Of a DNA stretch of 39,165 nt, positions 25,901-34,383 are shown piece after piece. The notes beneath the pieces were generated by a model. That model was not told where the DNA came from. It saw only the letters and a program-made list of their open reading frames with translations, and did not search any database. Made by a program: the position numbers and the translations under genes. This DNA comes from Anaerosolibacter sp. (GTDB lineage: Bacteria > Bacillota > Clostridia > Peptostreptococcales > Thermotaleaceae). The stretch is from positions 1 through 39,165 of the forward strand of contig NZ_JARBTM010000033.1 in assembly GCF_029240175.1 (NCBI RefSeq), written 5' to 3'. The stretch's first letter is position 1; each line of letters begins with the position of its first letter.

Positions 25901-27872
25901 CATATTGTCTCTCCAGTTTTTCTATATAGGGTGATCCTAGTTTAAACATTTTGGCAAGCTTCAGCTTCATATAATGCTCTACGATAAGGGTTGAATCATT
26001 GATAACTCCTATCAGCGTAGCCTTTAAGCGTTCTACAAAAAATCTGTCCTTTTCAAGCCTGCTGTATAAATATCCCATGGCTTCTAAGGCTGAGATACGG
26101 AGCATATCTTCTTCCATTTCAAAGATCATATCTATAAAGTCCAACAGGATTTCAATATCCTCATTCTCACAGTGATAAAGGGGTATATGCTTTATGGCTT
26201 CCAGTTGGTAAATTTTTGTATTTTCGTCTCCCGGTTGTTCATCCCTATAATACTTCAATAAGGTCTTCACATATTCTCGTATCTGTCCGTCACGACATTG
26301 GTTAAATATGGAGGTTACCACATTGCTCAGATTATAACCAATCCATTTACGATGAATCGAAGTCATCTTCCGATCTGGATAGAGGATCAGTTGAAGGTAT
26401 TTATCAAAAATCTCATAACCCGGTAGTTCTGCAGGCTTTAATTGTACATCCTTCGGTACCTCTTTTCGATACTCCTCGTCAAACAGCGCAATCAACACAC
26501 CGATAAGCTCCCCACACTGCTTTCGAATATCATCTTCTGGATGGGTCAACAGCTCATATAAAAACTGTATGGTAATCATCTTTTGCTTCTGGGTGAGATA
26601 GGTGGAATATTCTTCGATGACATTTAAGTATCCCCGTAAGCGATTTAGCTCCACTTCACTTCGGGCGATTTCTAAAATGCTGTTTAAGGAAGATTCATCC
26701 CTTAACATATACATCAATCGGATGTTGTGGTGAATAGCCAAATGCTTTAAATTCTCCACCACTTCTTCGCTTCCCATAAGGGCATAATTTTTTTGTACTC
26801 TTTTTCTCTGCTTAGATTCGTGAGGTTCTCCTTCTACTTCTAGCGCTATACCCAGCTGGAGCATATATTTCTCAAAGTCTTCTAGCTTTGCATAAACCCT
26901 GCGATAACGCTGTTCTTTGGCAGCATCCACATTGTCCAGTTTCTCCAATACCACTTCAAAGGAGTCCTTTAGATTGAATATATGCATTCCTGTGCCTTCC
27001 TTTTTTCCATCCTTCTTTTTTACGCGAAAATCACAGTAAATCAAGATGAGGGATTCCAAGGACAGATTTTCCAATTCTAAGTCCCAAGTGGAGTGATTGA
27101 TGGCCACATTTCTGATATACACGATGTCATGGTCCTTGAACCACTCCCCTGTATAATAATAATGAAGATAGGGTACACGTTTTACCTCTGCTCCCTTACA
27201 CCCATATTTACCGATATCATGGCCTGCAGCTGCTCCTGATACCCTCCCTAGATCAATGGGTACACCCGCTGCCTTTAGCTGTCTCCCCACATGAAGTGCC
27301 AAATGGTGAACACCACAAATATGATCCAGTGTACTAAATCCCTTTACTTCATAGTTTAATTTCATCATTTCATATATATAATCTTCTTGGAAAGCTTTTC
27401 GAAATGCCTGATATTCATCGGGATTTTCCAGGGTCTCTATTTCCTCTTTCGTCAAAAGCTCCAGGGGGTATAGGCTTTGCCAAGTACCATCCCGGGCAGT
27501 TTTTTGGAAGTTTGAAATAATCCTTAACACCTGTAGATACAGCGTACAAGCTTTTTCCAGATGTGGTTTCAACTCAATCTCTACGGCCTCCGGAAATGAC
27601 TTGCTCAGCGTGTATTGGAAAATATATTCTAACCAGTCCTCTGGGGTTTCCCCTTCTGTAACTTCCATCATCAGTTCTTCACAAAGCTTTAAAACCATTT
27701 GGCAGGTATACAGCTCCATGGCCACCATTCTTTGAATCTGATCTATAAAAGAGATATTCTTTATATGCTTCCGAACCTGTTTGTGCTGCAGCGAAAGTCC
27801 CTGTAAGAAATTGGGATTTAGCAATGCATTTACAATTTGATCATATAATTTGGTGGAGAGTGGGTAATTCAT
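22971..27872 (-). CDS. 1633-aa fusion: HD, helical repeats, nucleotidyltransferase, GNAT-like, PRTase-like
   Basis: First gene of a three-gene operon; AAAGGAG lies 10 nt before the ATG. Residues 180-290 are an HD domain (H184, HD 218-219 in AAGHDIGKYG, H260, D281), suggesting a phosphohydrolase. Residues 360-900 are helical and resemble HEAT repeats. Residues 926-1095 are a CoaD/NadD-type nucleotidyltransferase: FPGTFDPFTLSH (930-941, CoaD has TxGH), VGSD near 1021 and ISSTQIR (1086-1092). Residues 1133-1290 look GNAT-like. Residues 1340-1500 hold a phosphoribosyltransferase-like signature VIIVDDILVQGHR (1443-1455). All the active-site loops look intact. The mix suggests synthesis and turnover of a nucleotide or nicotinamide-type cofactor, but no pathway can be named. 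Confidence 0.85.
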   Translation of the reverse strand: MNYPLSTKLYDQIVNALLNPNFLQGLSLQHKQVRKHIKNISFIDQIQRMVAMELYTCQMVLKLCEELMMEVTEGETPEDWLEYIFQYTLSKSFPEAVEIELKPHLEKACTLYLQVLRIISNFQKTARDGTWQSLYPLELLTKEEIETLENPDEYQAFRKAFQEDYIYEMMKLNYEVKGFSTLDHICGVHHLALHVGRQLKAAGVPIDLGRVSGAAAGHDIGKYGCKGAEVKRVPYLHYYYTGEWFKDHDIVYIRNVAINHSTWDLELENLSLESLILIYCDFRVKKKDGKKEGTGMHIFNLKDSFEVVLEKLDNVDAAKEQRYRRVYAKLEDFEKYMLQLGIALEVEGEPHESKQRKRVQKNYALMGSEEVVENLKHLAIHHNIRLMYMLRDESSLNSILEIARSEVELNRLRGYLNVIEEYSTYLTQKQKMITIQFLYELLTHPEDDIRKQCGELIGVLIALFDEEYRKEVPKDVQLKPAELPGYEIFDKYLQLILYPDRKMTSIHRKWIGYNLSNVVTSIFNQCRDGQIREYVKTLLKYYRDEQPGDENTKIYQLEAIKHIPLYHCENEDIEILLDFIDMIFEMEEDMLRISALEAMGYLYSRLEKDRFFVERLKATLIGVINDSTLIVEHYMKLKLAKMFKLGSPYIEKLERQYEEDLGRTSDLFLSNLKTATHWTIKKAQVEFILDYTLDHQRNSGLHTAMHYCNLIKVSASQSVRKRAGEALIGIAPFLSFEQKNDIAIEMLRALEIEGYQFTKHIPNYLGRWILYLQPVELDEIIDDLMDKVKISSSQINSLLLQTIGIAIEHYPKYRELFQEEEGAYTNRLIRMLGILLNGMANYKEQTKQVAFRVIGKGIFGSNQLGLEEKYHIFQLTAKKILTLLSDNMEDKELAFLNSSAGLNHIYRFISDCKFYRGEVQVQSQGKVAFFPGTFDPFTLSHKEIAKAIRDLGYEVYLAVDEFSWSKRTQANLIRRNIIKMSVANELGIYLYPEDLPTNIANPKDLEGLRENFPGSNVHVVVGSDVVLNASAYREVQREHSIHTFPHILFERVNGIGMDGEQNMEEALNRISAGVIRLSLPQQYEDISSTQIRNYIDENKDTSNLMDPLVQKYIYAKGLYRREPQYKTLMEVKSVAVEIVEVEDFTPALFKELSEQFCQNPKESFQRFYELSEKLSPKLLLLRSTDISGKILGFAAFHWVRSSMLYKEFKDEEISRYIRRNAIGRILVIDGIFAGDQEKFENLDQVLLTETLAYNLAKDYTYAVFKNTIDKYVSQNLYDTLVLQGFISLNDETHTVLAVDMTTPCTLGLEVESIIKEPFRSSEEVKKAIVRSRRRLQEAIVKLYPGHLVLAFDRAMMNENLIKKVCDINGVPTTPLVPRTLGPMMCVAFGMMLHGSMVPNTVTKSLHTDRQFGTDMKRYRTGAYPYYLNLENQVRMLQSFDRPVIIVDDILVQGHRLKALDPLLRNENVSVEKVLVGVLSDRGKELMDMQNREVDCAYYIPRLRVWFNESLLYPFVGGDTLWRGYYPERNLIPSVNFILPYTYPGFIKETSREAVYHLSEVCLENAMDIITTIEVEYQRVHERKFTLAHLGEVFVSPRYPDHGMDVQYDINLHPSHYLKNDIEHLQRLKRMCVE

Positions 27873-28105
27873 GGTCTATCGCTCCTTTGTAAGAAATTTC
27901 AGATGATTATTGCTAAAAAAATCCAATGAATTCGGCATGCTCATCTTCTTTTGTTGTCTATTTTCCTTTGTTTAATGCTATAAATCCAGCATATTATATA
28001 TATTTCGTTTAAAAAGAAAAATACCTTTTTCGTTATACCCTATAGTTGAATTATTATCTATTTTAGCCCACGAAAACGTGATTGTCTATCTTATATATTT
28101 TACAT
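27873..28105. other. AT-rich gap upstream of the fusion-protein operon
   Basis: This stretch must hold the promoter of the minus-strand three-gene operon. A TATAAT on the minus strand exists near 27990-28000 but without a convincing -35. A small CACG-4-CGTG hairpin lies near 28067-28078. No gene is visible. Confidence 0.3.
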
Positions 28106-28192
28106 GGTGTTGACAGCAGTCATCCGTAGTGGCGGGGTTCTAACGCCTTGAAATCTCAAGGCCAGTTCATCTATCACCCTGTCATAGCAACC
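28106..28192. other. Unexplained structured element with competing hairpins
   Basis: A GC-richer patch bounded by TGACAG/CTGTCA arms (28111-28116, 28179-28184) with extra outer pairs GGT..TTG/CAACC. Inside, two hairpins share bases: GGCG/CGCC (28131-28134, 28144-28147) and GCCTTG/CAAGGC (28145-28150, 28157-28162), so only one can form at a time. It lies 80 nt upstream of the LysM gene (plus strand) and 230 nt upstream of the fusion gene (minus strand). It matches no riboswitch I know; a regulatory RNA or a relic of an IS200/IS605-type end are both possible. Confidence 0.4.
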
Positions 28193-28273
28193 TTCAACAG
28201 AAAGTCTAAGGATCCATATAGCACTTTTTGATAGAAGAAAAATATATTAATAAATAGAAAGGATGTGATCTAT

Positions 28274-28615
28274 ATGATGAGACAACCAACAGCCCCTTTG
28301 GGTTCCTTTAATTATACAATAGAAGTTGGTGATACTCTATACGGCATCGCCCGTAAGTTTAATACCACCATATCTAACATTCGAATTTTTAACTATATTC
28401 CCAATCCTGATATTATCTACGTAGGCCAGGTCCTGACAATCCCAGAATCCCCAGCAGAAGCCATCATCTATACCGTTCAACCAGGAGATACCTTGAATAG
28501 TATCGCCCGAGCCCACGGCACCTATGTGAACAATCTGATCATCTTTAACTACCTTACCCATCCTGACCTCATTTATCCAGGTCAACAGTTGGTCGTAACA
28601 GCATCTTTAAGATAA
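28274..28615 (+). CDS. Double LysM-domain protein
   Basis: A 113-residue protein made almost entirely of two LysM repeats (about 14-57 and 66-109), each with the GDTLYGIARKFNTT / GDTLNSIARAHGTY start and the YVGQVLTIP / YPGQQLVV end. LysM modules bind N-acetylglucosamine-containing polymers such as peptidoglycan. There is no signal peptide or catalytic domain, as in several clostridial spore-coat or cortex-associated LysM proteins. The start is set at 28274 because AAAGGA lies 10 nt upstream; a GTG at 28265 is too close to that site. Single gene with its own terminator. Confidence 0.88.
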   Translation: MMRQPTAPLGSFNYTIEVGDTLYGIARKFNTTISNIRIFNYIPNPDIIYVGQVLTIPESPAEAIIYTVQPGDTLNSIARAHGTYVNNLIIFNYLTHPDLIYPGQQLVVTASLR

Positions 28616-28641
28616 AAGACTGCAGGATTCCTGCAGTCTTT
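28615..28641. terminator. Bidirectional terminator between LysM and protease genes
   Basis: A 12-bp stem AAAGACTGCAGG/CCTGCAGTCTTT with a 3-nt loop, T-rich on both exits; it separates two convergent genes. Confidence 0.8.
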
Positions 28642-28650
28642 ATTCTTCAA

Positions 28651-30801
28651 TTATTTCTTCTTGTTTTTTCCATCTGTAACAGAAGTGGTGCTTTCACCAA
28701 TATTGCTTTTTTTACTACTATTCTTCTTCTTGCTCACTTCACTTCTTGTAGTAATTTCATAACTGTATGGTACAGGATCTTTTGTGTCTTTCTCAGGAAT
28801 GTACCAGATTACCATATAGTTATTACCGCCTTCAAAGAATTCTTCTAGCATAATAGATTGTTCTTCTGTGACATTATATGGATCGATCTGCAATACTTCA
28901 AAGCTTCCTGAATTTTTACCTTTTCCTAGGGACGTCTGATTAATAAACGCCAATTGATAGGTTACATTTTTAGGGGCTAATTCAGTTAATGACATGAATC
29001 TATCTAAAGAATCACCTGCGTGAATTAAATCTATTTCAGATATAGAAATATCTTTGATAAACCAACCAGCTTCATTTACAGCTGAATCTGTCATATATCT
29101 GAATGCAATATACACTTTTTGTCCAGCATATTCGGATAAATCAAAGCTTTCATTTTGCCAATCATTATTTACACCTGTAAATCCAGGTAAGTTTGCCCTT
29201 ATACTTGCTGCGCCGTCTGGATCTATTTCAGAAGTTGTATTTTCATTTGACAAAGAGGTCCACGTCTTACCATCATCTGTAGAAACTTGCACAAATCCAA
29301 AATCCCAGAATGCTTCGATTTGAACAAGATGATCAAAAGTTAATGTAGCATTTTCTATACCGTTCAAATCTGCTTCGAAAATTAGGAAATTATCCTTATC
29401 ATCACCATTATTTCCCCATAATACAGTCTCTCCGCCGACTGGCTCATACACCGCTTCCCAAACTGTTGGGGTTGCTGGTAGCAGTGCAACTCCATTCATA
29501 TTCATCTGGACAATTCTATTGGCATTCTTTATCTCTAGGAAGTCACTTCCCCACGCAGGAACACCATCTTTTGCATGTAAAGCCGCATCTGTAAAATCTA
29601 CTTGCAAATCGATAGTTTTAAAGTTATATCTTCCAGCCCCTGGTTGTTCACTATCCACAACCAATGCGGTATTCATATCCCTGAAAATATCGTTAAAATC
29701 TCTGTCGTCTGTATCATCTTTGAGTAATAGATTGTTCAAACTTTCAATACCGATTTCTGGACTTTGTGCCAATGCTCTTGTGAATTCTTTTCCATATTGT
29801 TCAAAGAGATATAGCTGCATTAAGTACGCTTGACCATAGTCCGCCAATGTCTCTGGTCCTGTCTCTGAACCATAGTATTCATCCCAATATATTAAAGAGT
29901 TCTCTGGATGATCAAGGAAGTAGTTCACATGACCCCATGGATGTTCATCAAAGCATAGGTACTCTGCAAAGTCAGACATTCCTTCGTTGATCCAAGTATC
30001 CTCTCCTGGTGAATTGTCTGCATGAATCAAGTGCTGGAATTCATGGGCAGTGGTTGGGAGGAAGGTTGTATCCAATCTTGTAGCCCAATCCTTTGAATCA
30101 ATTGTTATGATGTTCCTATCGATATAATACTCCAGTGTTCCCCAATAGAACCCTGCTACAAAGAAAGGATATGAAGGATCATAATACTGTTCATCTGGAA
30201 CATTATCTACCAAGATGATGACTCTTTCTTTTCCATCCTCTGAAGCATAATAGTTTTCTGGCACATATCCTGCTGCTGATAATACAGCATGGCTGCCATC
30301 ATGGGAATCTGGTGTACCGAAAAATTCTGTATCCGTTGGATATACAACCTCATCAAATGTATCTCTCATTCTATCTACCTGCTCTTGAGTAATTACATGG
30401 GCAGGTCTATCGTCAGGGAAGGATAGGTCATTTGCAACCCAGATCTCTACATTATCTCCCCGGCTTCTTAATGTGAAGTCTTTGAAATACAATTCATAAT
30501 CTAAAAACTTTTTTGTACCTAAATTAGTAGTAAAGTTGCTATCTTGACTTCCATCGGTTGTACCTTCTTCTTCATCAAAGTTTATCTTACTTGCATTTTC
30601 TTTAATCTTTTTTTCAGCTTCCTTTAAGAATGCTTCATCATTTTCTAGGTTTCTTAGTTTTCTCCCGATATCTATGGTGTCTCCGTATCTAGTCGTATCA
30701 AATCCGTTTGTTGCTGCCTGAGCTTTAATTAAACTTGTAGGCATTGCAATGCTCAAAACCAAGGTGCAAGCTGTAATAATGGATAATAGCTTTCTTTTCA
30801 A
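28651..30801 (-). CDS. Secreted zinc metalloprotease (HExxH, M6/M30-like)
   Basis: A 716-residue exported protease. From a TTG start at 30801, with GAAAGGGG 8 nt upstream, the protein begins with a classical signal peptide (MKRKLLSIITACTLVLSIAM, cleavage likely after AQA). The zinc site is HEFQHLIH (253-260), with the third ligand probably E273 in WINEGMSDFAE. Downstream (about 440-640) are beta-rich segments including a LTFDHLVQIE-WDFGFVQVSTDDGKTW jelly-roll-like module, common in immune-inhibitor-A and M30-type proteases. The tail is lysine/serine-rich and has no sorting signal. An in-frame ATG at 30870 with GGGGG 6 nt upstream is a real alternative and would add 23 basic residues. Substrate unknown. 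Confidence 0.85.
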   Translation of the reverse strand: MKRKLLSIITACTLVLSIAMPTSLIKAQAATNGFDTTRYGDTIDIGRKLRNLENDEAFLKEAEKKIKENASKINFDEEEGTTDGSQDSNFTTNLGTKKFLDYELYFKDFTLRSRGDNVEIWVANDLSFPDDRPAHVITQEQVDRMRDTFDEVVYPTDTEFFGTPDSHDGSHAVLSAAGYVPENYYASEDGKERVIILVDNVPDEQYYDPSYPFFVAGFYWGTLEYYIDRNIITIDSKDWATRLDTTFLPTTAHEFQHLIHADNSPGEDTWINEGMSDFAEYLCFDEHPWGHVNYFLDHPENSLIYWDEYYGSETGPETLADYGQAYLMQLYLFEQYGKEFTRALAQSPEIGIESLNNLLLKDDTDDRDFNDIFRDMNTALVVDSEQPGAGRYNFKTIDLQVDFTDAALHAKDGVPAWGSDFLEIKNANRIVQMNMNGVALLPATPTVWEAVYEPVGGETVLWGNNGDDKDNFLIFEADLNGIENATLTFDHLVQIEAFWDFGFVQVSTDDGKTWTSLSNENTTSEIDPDGAASIRANLPGFTGVNNDWQNESFDLSEYAGQKVYIAFRYMTDSAVNEAGWFIKDISISEIDLIHAGDSLDRFMSLTELAPKNVTYQLAFINQTSLGKGKNSGSFEVLQIDPYNVTEEQSIMLEEFFEGGNNYMVIWYIPEKDTKDPVPYSYEITTRSEVSKKKNSSKKSNIGESTTSVTDGKNKKK

Positions 30802-31052
30802 TTTACATACCCCTTTCATCAAATTATTTTCTCTGGTCTTTCCTCTCCCTCTTTTCTTATGCCATGGCATTCCCCCTTCTCTTGTTCCCTTGTCATGTTG
30901 TTATATATAGCCCCCTTCATCCTATGAGCTATAGGTAAGCGAAGATGCCGCTTATGTCCTGGCTGAGCATATTTTTTTATGCTTCTGATGCATACATCAT
31001 ATAACTTTACGAATGAATATCTATGATTTTATTAATACTTTTTATACATTCA
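30802..31052 (-). promoter_or_regulatory. Structured leader of the metalloprotease gene
   Basis: In transcript order the minus strand shows GCATA/TATGC, AAGCG/CGCTT (loop of seven) and CCTAT/ATAGG hairpins, the last overlapped by a TATAGC/GCTATA pair that would enclose a GAAGGGGG Shine-Dalgarno-like box. It fits neither c-di-GMP-I nor, by memory, c-di-GMP-II. A weak TTGAAT/TAAAAT promoter candidate lies upstream near 31030-31057. Nothing else is visible up to 31180 except AAAAACATT/AATGTTTTT arms near 31053-31083. Confidence 0.35.
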
Positions 31053-31180
31053 AAAACATTAGTAATATATAAAAATGTTTTTATATAATTATCAAATATT
31101 ATATTCTTGTCCCTGCATAATATTTGTAAAAGCAAGGTGTCTTTTTTATTCTATTTTTGTGATCCGTTGCCGAAAAATAA

Positions 31181-31211
31181 AAAAAAGAATCCTTTACTGT
31201 AAAGGATTCTT
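31181..31211 (-). terminator. Intrinsic terminator of the membrane GGDEF gene
   Basis: A 13-bp perfect stem AAGAATCCTTTAC/GTAAAGGATTCTT around one base, followed by an eight-T run on the minus strand. Confidence 0.85.
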
Positions 31212-31268
31212 AAAGATGTCAGTATTCTCAATCATTTTAGCCATTATAGTTCCAAATAACTATTTTTC

Positions 31269-32438
31269 CTAAATCTCTCCATGGGATACTGCATTCCTTC
31301 CCCTTCGCTTAGAGCGGTAGAGTCCTTGATCGGCTTTGGAGATCAGTTCTGTCGCTGTTGTACCATCCTTAGCATAGGCTGCAATTCCTATAGATACGGT
31401 AATTCTTGGCGTACAGGCCATACTTACCTGTTCCCGGAGCCGCTCTGCTACTACTTTGGCTCCTTCCACAGGAATTCCCGGGAGAATGATGATAAACTCA
31501 TCGCCCCCATAACGTCCTAAATAATCTACCTTTCTCAAGTGATTTATTGCCGTTTGTGCTACAGCCTTGATGCATTGGTCTCCTGTCACATGGCCATAGG
31601 TATCATTAATCTTTTTAAAATGGTCTATATCAAACATCAAAATAGTAAATGGTTCCTGCTTCTTCGCAATCATATGCTCTAAGACCTCAAGAATTGCCCC
31701 TTTGTTATAGGCCTTTGTTAGGCCGTCTTCTTTAGATGCATTTAACAGCTTTTCGTTGGACAGCTGCATCATAAACAGCTGCTTTTCTACCTGTCCGTGG
31801 ACTGTTGCTTCCAGTTCCGCCTTATCCTTCTCTGCTTTTTTTACCCGAACTACCCATCGTTGATGGGCCTTTCGGTAGAAATACATGTAAAAGTTCAAAT
31901 AGGCTAAAAGCTTAAACAACAACATCAAAATATGAAAAATCTGCATCTCTCTTCCCAGAGAAAAAACAAAACCCATCCACAAAATCATAAATCCCCTAAA
32001 GAGACGTCGGTCTTTATACCTTTTAAAGCTTAATATTCCGTTCAGAAAAGCCAGCGCTCCCCCTAGGGGTGTACCAATGGAATACAATAAGTACCCCTCT
32101 ACTTCTAGGCTGAATAATAGCATCGATATACCAATAGGGAAAATAATTGCCATAAGGCGTAAAATGATAACCTTTTTATGATTTAACCTACAGGCCAATC
32201 CGAAGGATATAAAAAGGAGTAGGCTAACCTCTGCCAAGATCAGCACCACTTCTGTATTTACTGTTTTCAATAGGGTGACAGAAGCAATGCAGAAATATAA
32301 GGGGATGAAAAACAACGTGCCCAAAAGACCCGTTAAATGATTCCCTGTGTGAAATGTAAGATTAAAGACAAAAATAAGAAAAGAAAAACACAAAATCATC
32401 AGATATTGAACTTGATTGACATTACTGAGGCTTAGCAT
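31269..32438 (-). CDS. Membrane diguanylate cyclase (7-8 TM, GGDEF)
   Basis: A 389-residue protein with seven or eight hydrophobic segments in residues 8-190, forming an integral membrane sensor of no family I can name. A short coiled coil (about 200-232) leads to a GGDEF domain. The motif is canonical, RYGGDEF (GGDEF at 311-315), with FDIDHFKKINDTYGHVTGD upstream and the I-site as RKVD (302-305), so it should make c-di-GMP and be product-inhibited. The start is placed at the second ATG (32438), six nt after GAGGG; the first ATG at 32444 abuts that site. Monocistronic with its own terminator. Confidence 0.9.
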   Translation of the reverse strand: MLSLSNVNQVQYLMILCFSFLIFVFNLTFHTGNHLTGLLGTLFFIPLYFCIASVTLLKTVNTEVVLILAEVSLLLFISFGLACRLNHKKVIILRLMAIIFPIGISMLLFSLEVEGYLLYSIGTPLGGALAFLNGILSFKRYKDRRLFRGFMILWMGFVFSLGREMQIFHILMLLFKLLAYLNFYMYFYRKAHQRWVVRVKKAEKDKAELEATVHGQVEKQLFMMQLSNEKLLNASKEDGLTKAYNKGAILEVLEHMIAKKQEPFTILMFDIDHFKKINDTYGHVTGDQCIKAVAQTAINHLRKVDYLGRYGGDEFIIILPGIPVEGAKVVAERLREQVSMACTPRITVSIGIAAYAKDGTTATELISKADQGLYRSKRRGRNAVSHGEI

Positions 32439-32675
32439 GTCCATCCCTCTTCATTCGTATATTTGTTAATCGTCCGTTGCCCATTGTCAAAACTTTCTTT
32501 CTCTTCTATAGCTTAGTATATCATCTCCCCTAAACATCATCAATCATAAGGAGGGAATGATTGTTAATAATAAAGCAAAAGTACTACTACCATGGATATT
32601 TTTTGCATGGACGCAAACCATATATATGATAGATATTTCATACGCGCTGTGGAAATTGATATAAGGAGGATTTAT

Positions 32676-34211
32676 ATGAATCAAACCACCCAAATATTTA
32701 CTACTCCACCCCAATCCTATTGGATCGCCTCTACACCACAAACAGATTATCCTGCTTTGGATGGAAATGTTGAAGTAGATGTCATAATCGTAGGCGGCGG
32801 TATGGTGGGAATTTCAACGGCATGGCTTTTAAAGCAAGAGGGTTTACGGGTCGCTGTGGTGGAAGCGGATCGAATTCTTCAAGGCACCACAGGTCACACC
32901 ACGGCCAAACTCACCTCCCAGCATGGACTCACCTATAATCAGTTGAAAAGTCAGCACGGAGATGAGAAGGCCAAGCAATATGCCGATGCCAACGAAGCAG
33001 CTATACATTTCGTGGCCAACACCATCAAGGAAAAACAAATAGATTGTGATTTCTCTTGGCAGCCGGCCTATGTGTATACCCAATCCGATCAATATGTAAA
33101 GAAGATTGCCCAGGAAGTAGAATCCGCCGTCAGTTTAGGTATTAAAGCTTCCTATTTGGAGGAAACACCCCTACCATTCCCAGTAAAGGCCGCGGTTCGA
33201 TTTGATAATCAAGCTCAATTTCATCCAAGAAAGTTCCTACTGCCCTTGGCAAAGGAAATCCCTGGTGAGGGCAGTCACATTTTTGAAATGAGTCCCGTGG
33301 TAGATGTCAAGGATGGAAAAAATTATACTGTCATTACTAGGCATGGGGGAAAAGTAACTGGGGAAAAAATGGTTGTAGCTTCTCACTATCCTTTTTATGA
33401 TATACCCGGCCTTTATTTCGCCAGATTATATGTCCATAGGTCCTATATCGTAGCTGGTAAAATCAAAGAGTCCTTCCCCGGTGGTATGTATGTCAGTGCA
33501 GAAGCACCTGCCCGATCTCTTCGATCTCTCCCTACGGAGGATGGAGAATTGGTCATGTTTGCAGGGGACCATCATAAGGCAGGCCAAGGGGAAGATACCA
33601 TGAACCACTATGAGAATTTGCGGTCGTTTGCCCAGCAGAATTATACCCTAGAGGATATTCCCTACCGTTGGTCTACTCAGGATTGTATGCCCCTTGACCA
33701 TGTACCCTATGTAGGTCAGCTTGTATCCTTTAAGCCCAATGTTTATGTGGCTACAGGCTTTAGGAAATGGGGTATGACCAATAGTATCGCATCAGCCATG
33801 ATTATTCGTGATCTTATCATAAAAGGAGAAAGCCCTTGGGCCCCTGTATATGATCCATCTCGGTTCACACCTATGGCCTCTGCGAAAAAATTTATTGTTG
33901 AGAACTTAGATGTGGCTGGTGAATTATTTGCTGGAAAGGTGGTTCCTGTCCCTGATGATGTAGAGATCAAGGTAGGAGAAGGGAAGATCGTAGAGATAGA
34001 CGGTCAAAGAGTAGGTGCTTATCGTGATGAAAAAGGCACCCTTCACCTGGTGGATACTACCTGTACCCATCTAGGATGCGAGCTTCACTGGAATTCCGCA
34101 GAAAACTCTTGGGACTGTCCTTGCCATGGTTCTAGATATAGCCATGATGGCGATGTGTTGGAAGGACCCACAACAAAACCTTTAAAAAAGGTAACGATTC
34201 ACCAGCATTAA
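32676..34211 (+). CDS. FAD-dependent oxidoreductase with C-terminal Rieske [2Fe-2S] domain
   Basis: A 511-residue fusion. Residues 30-390 are a D-amino-acid-oxidase-like (DAO) domain with the FAD loop VIIVGGGMVGISTAWLL and the GTTGHTTAKLTSQHG stretch; YVATGFRKWGMTNSIAS closes the flavin site. Residues 415-511 are a Rieske domain with ligands C463, H465, C481 and C-x2-H H484 (CTHLGC and CPCHGSR). The pairing is a known clostridial and bacillal architecture whose substrate is undetermined. The start at 32676 has AAGGAGG 6 nt upstream; an in-frame ATG at 32592 lacks a site. A TTGTCA-17-TATAGC promoter candidate lies near 32485-32513. No terminator with a T-run was found, only a 14-bp palindrome at 34222-34235. 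Confidence 0.92.
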   Translation: MNQTTQIFTTPPQSYWIASTPQTDYPALDGNVEVDVIIVGGGMVGISTAWLLKQEGLRVAVVEADRILQGTTGHTTAKLTSQHGLTYNQLKSQHGDEKAKQYADANEAAIHFVANTIKEKQIDCDFSWQPAYVYTQSDQYVKKIAQEVESAVSLGIKASYLEETPLPFPVKAAVRFDNQAQFHPRKFLLPLAKEIPGEGSHIFEMSPVVDVKDGKNYTVITRHGGKVTGEKMVVASHYPFYDIPGLYFARLYVHRSYIVAGKIKESFPGGMYVSAEAPARSLRSLPTEDGELVMFAGDHHKAGQGEDTMNHYENLRSFAQQNYTLEDIPYRWSTQDCMPLDHVPYVGQLVSFKPNVYVATGFRKWGMTNSIASAMIIRDLIIKGESPWAPVYDPSRFTPMASAKKFIVENLDVAGELFAGKVVPVPDDVEIKVGEGKIVEIDGQRVGAYRDEKGTLHLVDTTCTHLGCELHWNSAENSWDCPCHGSRYSHDGDVLEGPTTKPLKKVTIHQH

Positions 34212-34383
34212 AATTTTCAACATAGATTAATCTATTCGATCTTTGCATTTTATAAATACGGATGCAAATAAAACAAAATATTTAATAAATAATTAGTAAA
34301 AACTAGATTTTTCTGGAAATTTCAGTTATAATATATTTAGGCAATTTGTCCTATTTACATAGGGTATGATGCCTACAACTATA

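Noticed and set aside
22971-27872. The 1633-aa frame as several genes joined by error
   Set aside because: The frame is continuous, linker regions read as coherent helical protein, and no internal ribosome site with start codon was evident at domain borders.
28106-28192. Assignment as a c-di-AMP (ydaO) riboswitch ahead of a LysM gene
   Set aside because: Such riboswitches often precede cell-wall genes, but the conserved core sequences of that class are not found here.
30819-30896. A 25-codon leader-peptide-like frame before the metalloprotease
   Set aside because: The nearest G-rich site is about 14 nt from the ATG, too far, and the composition is charged and unremarkable; likely chance.
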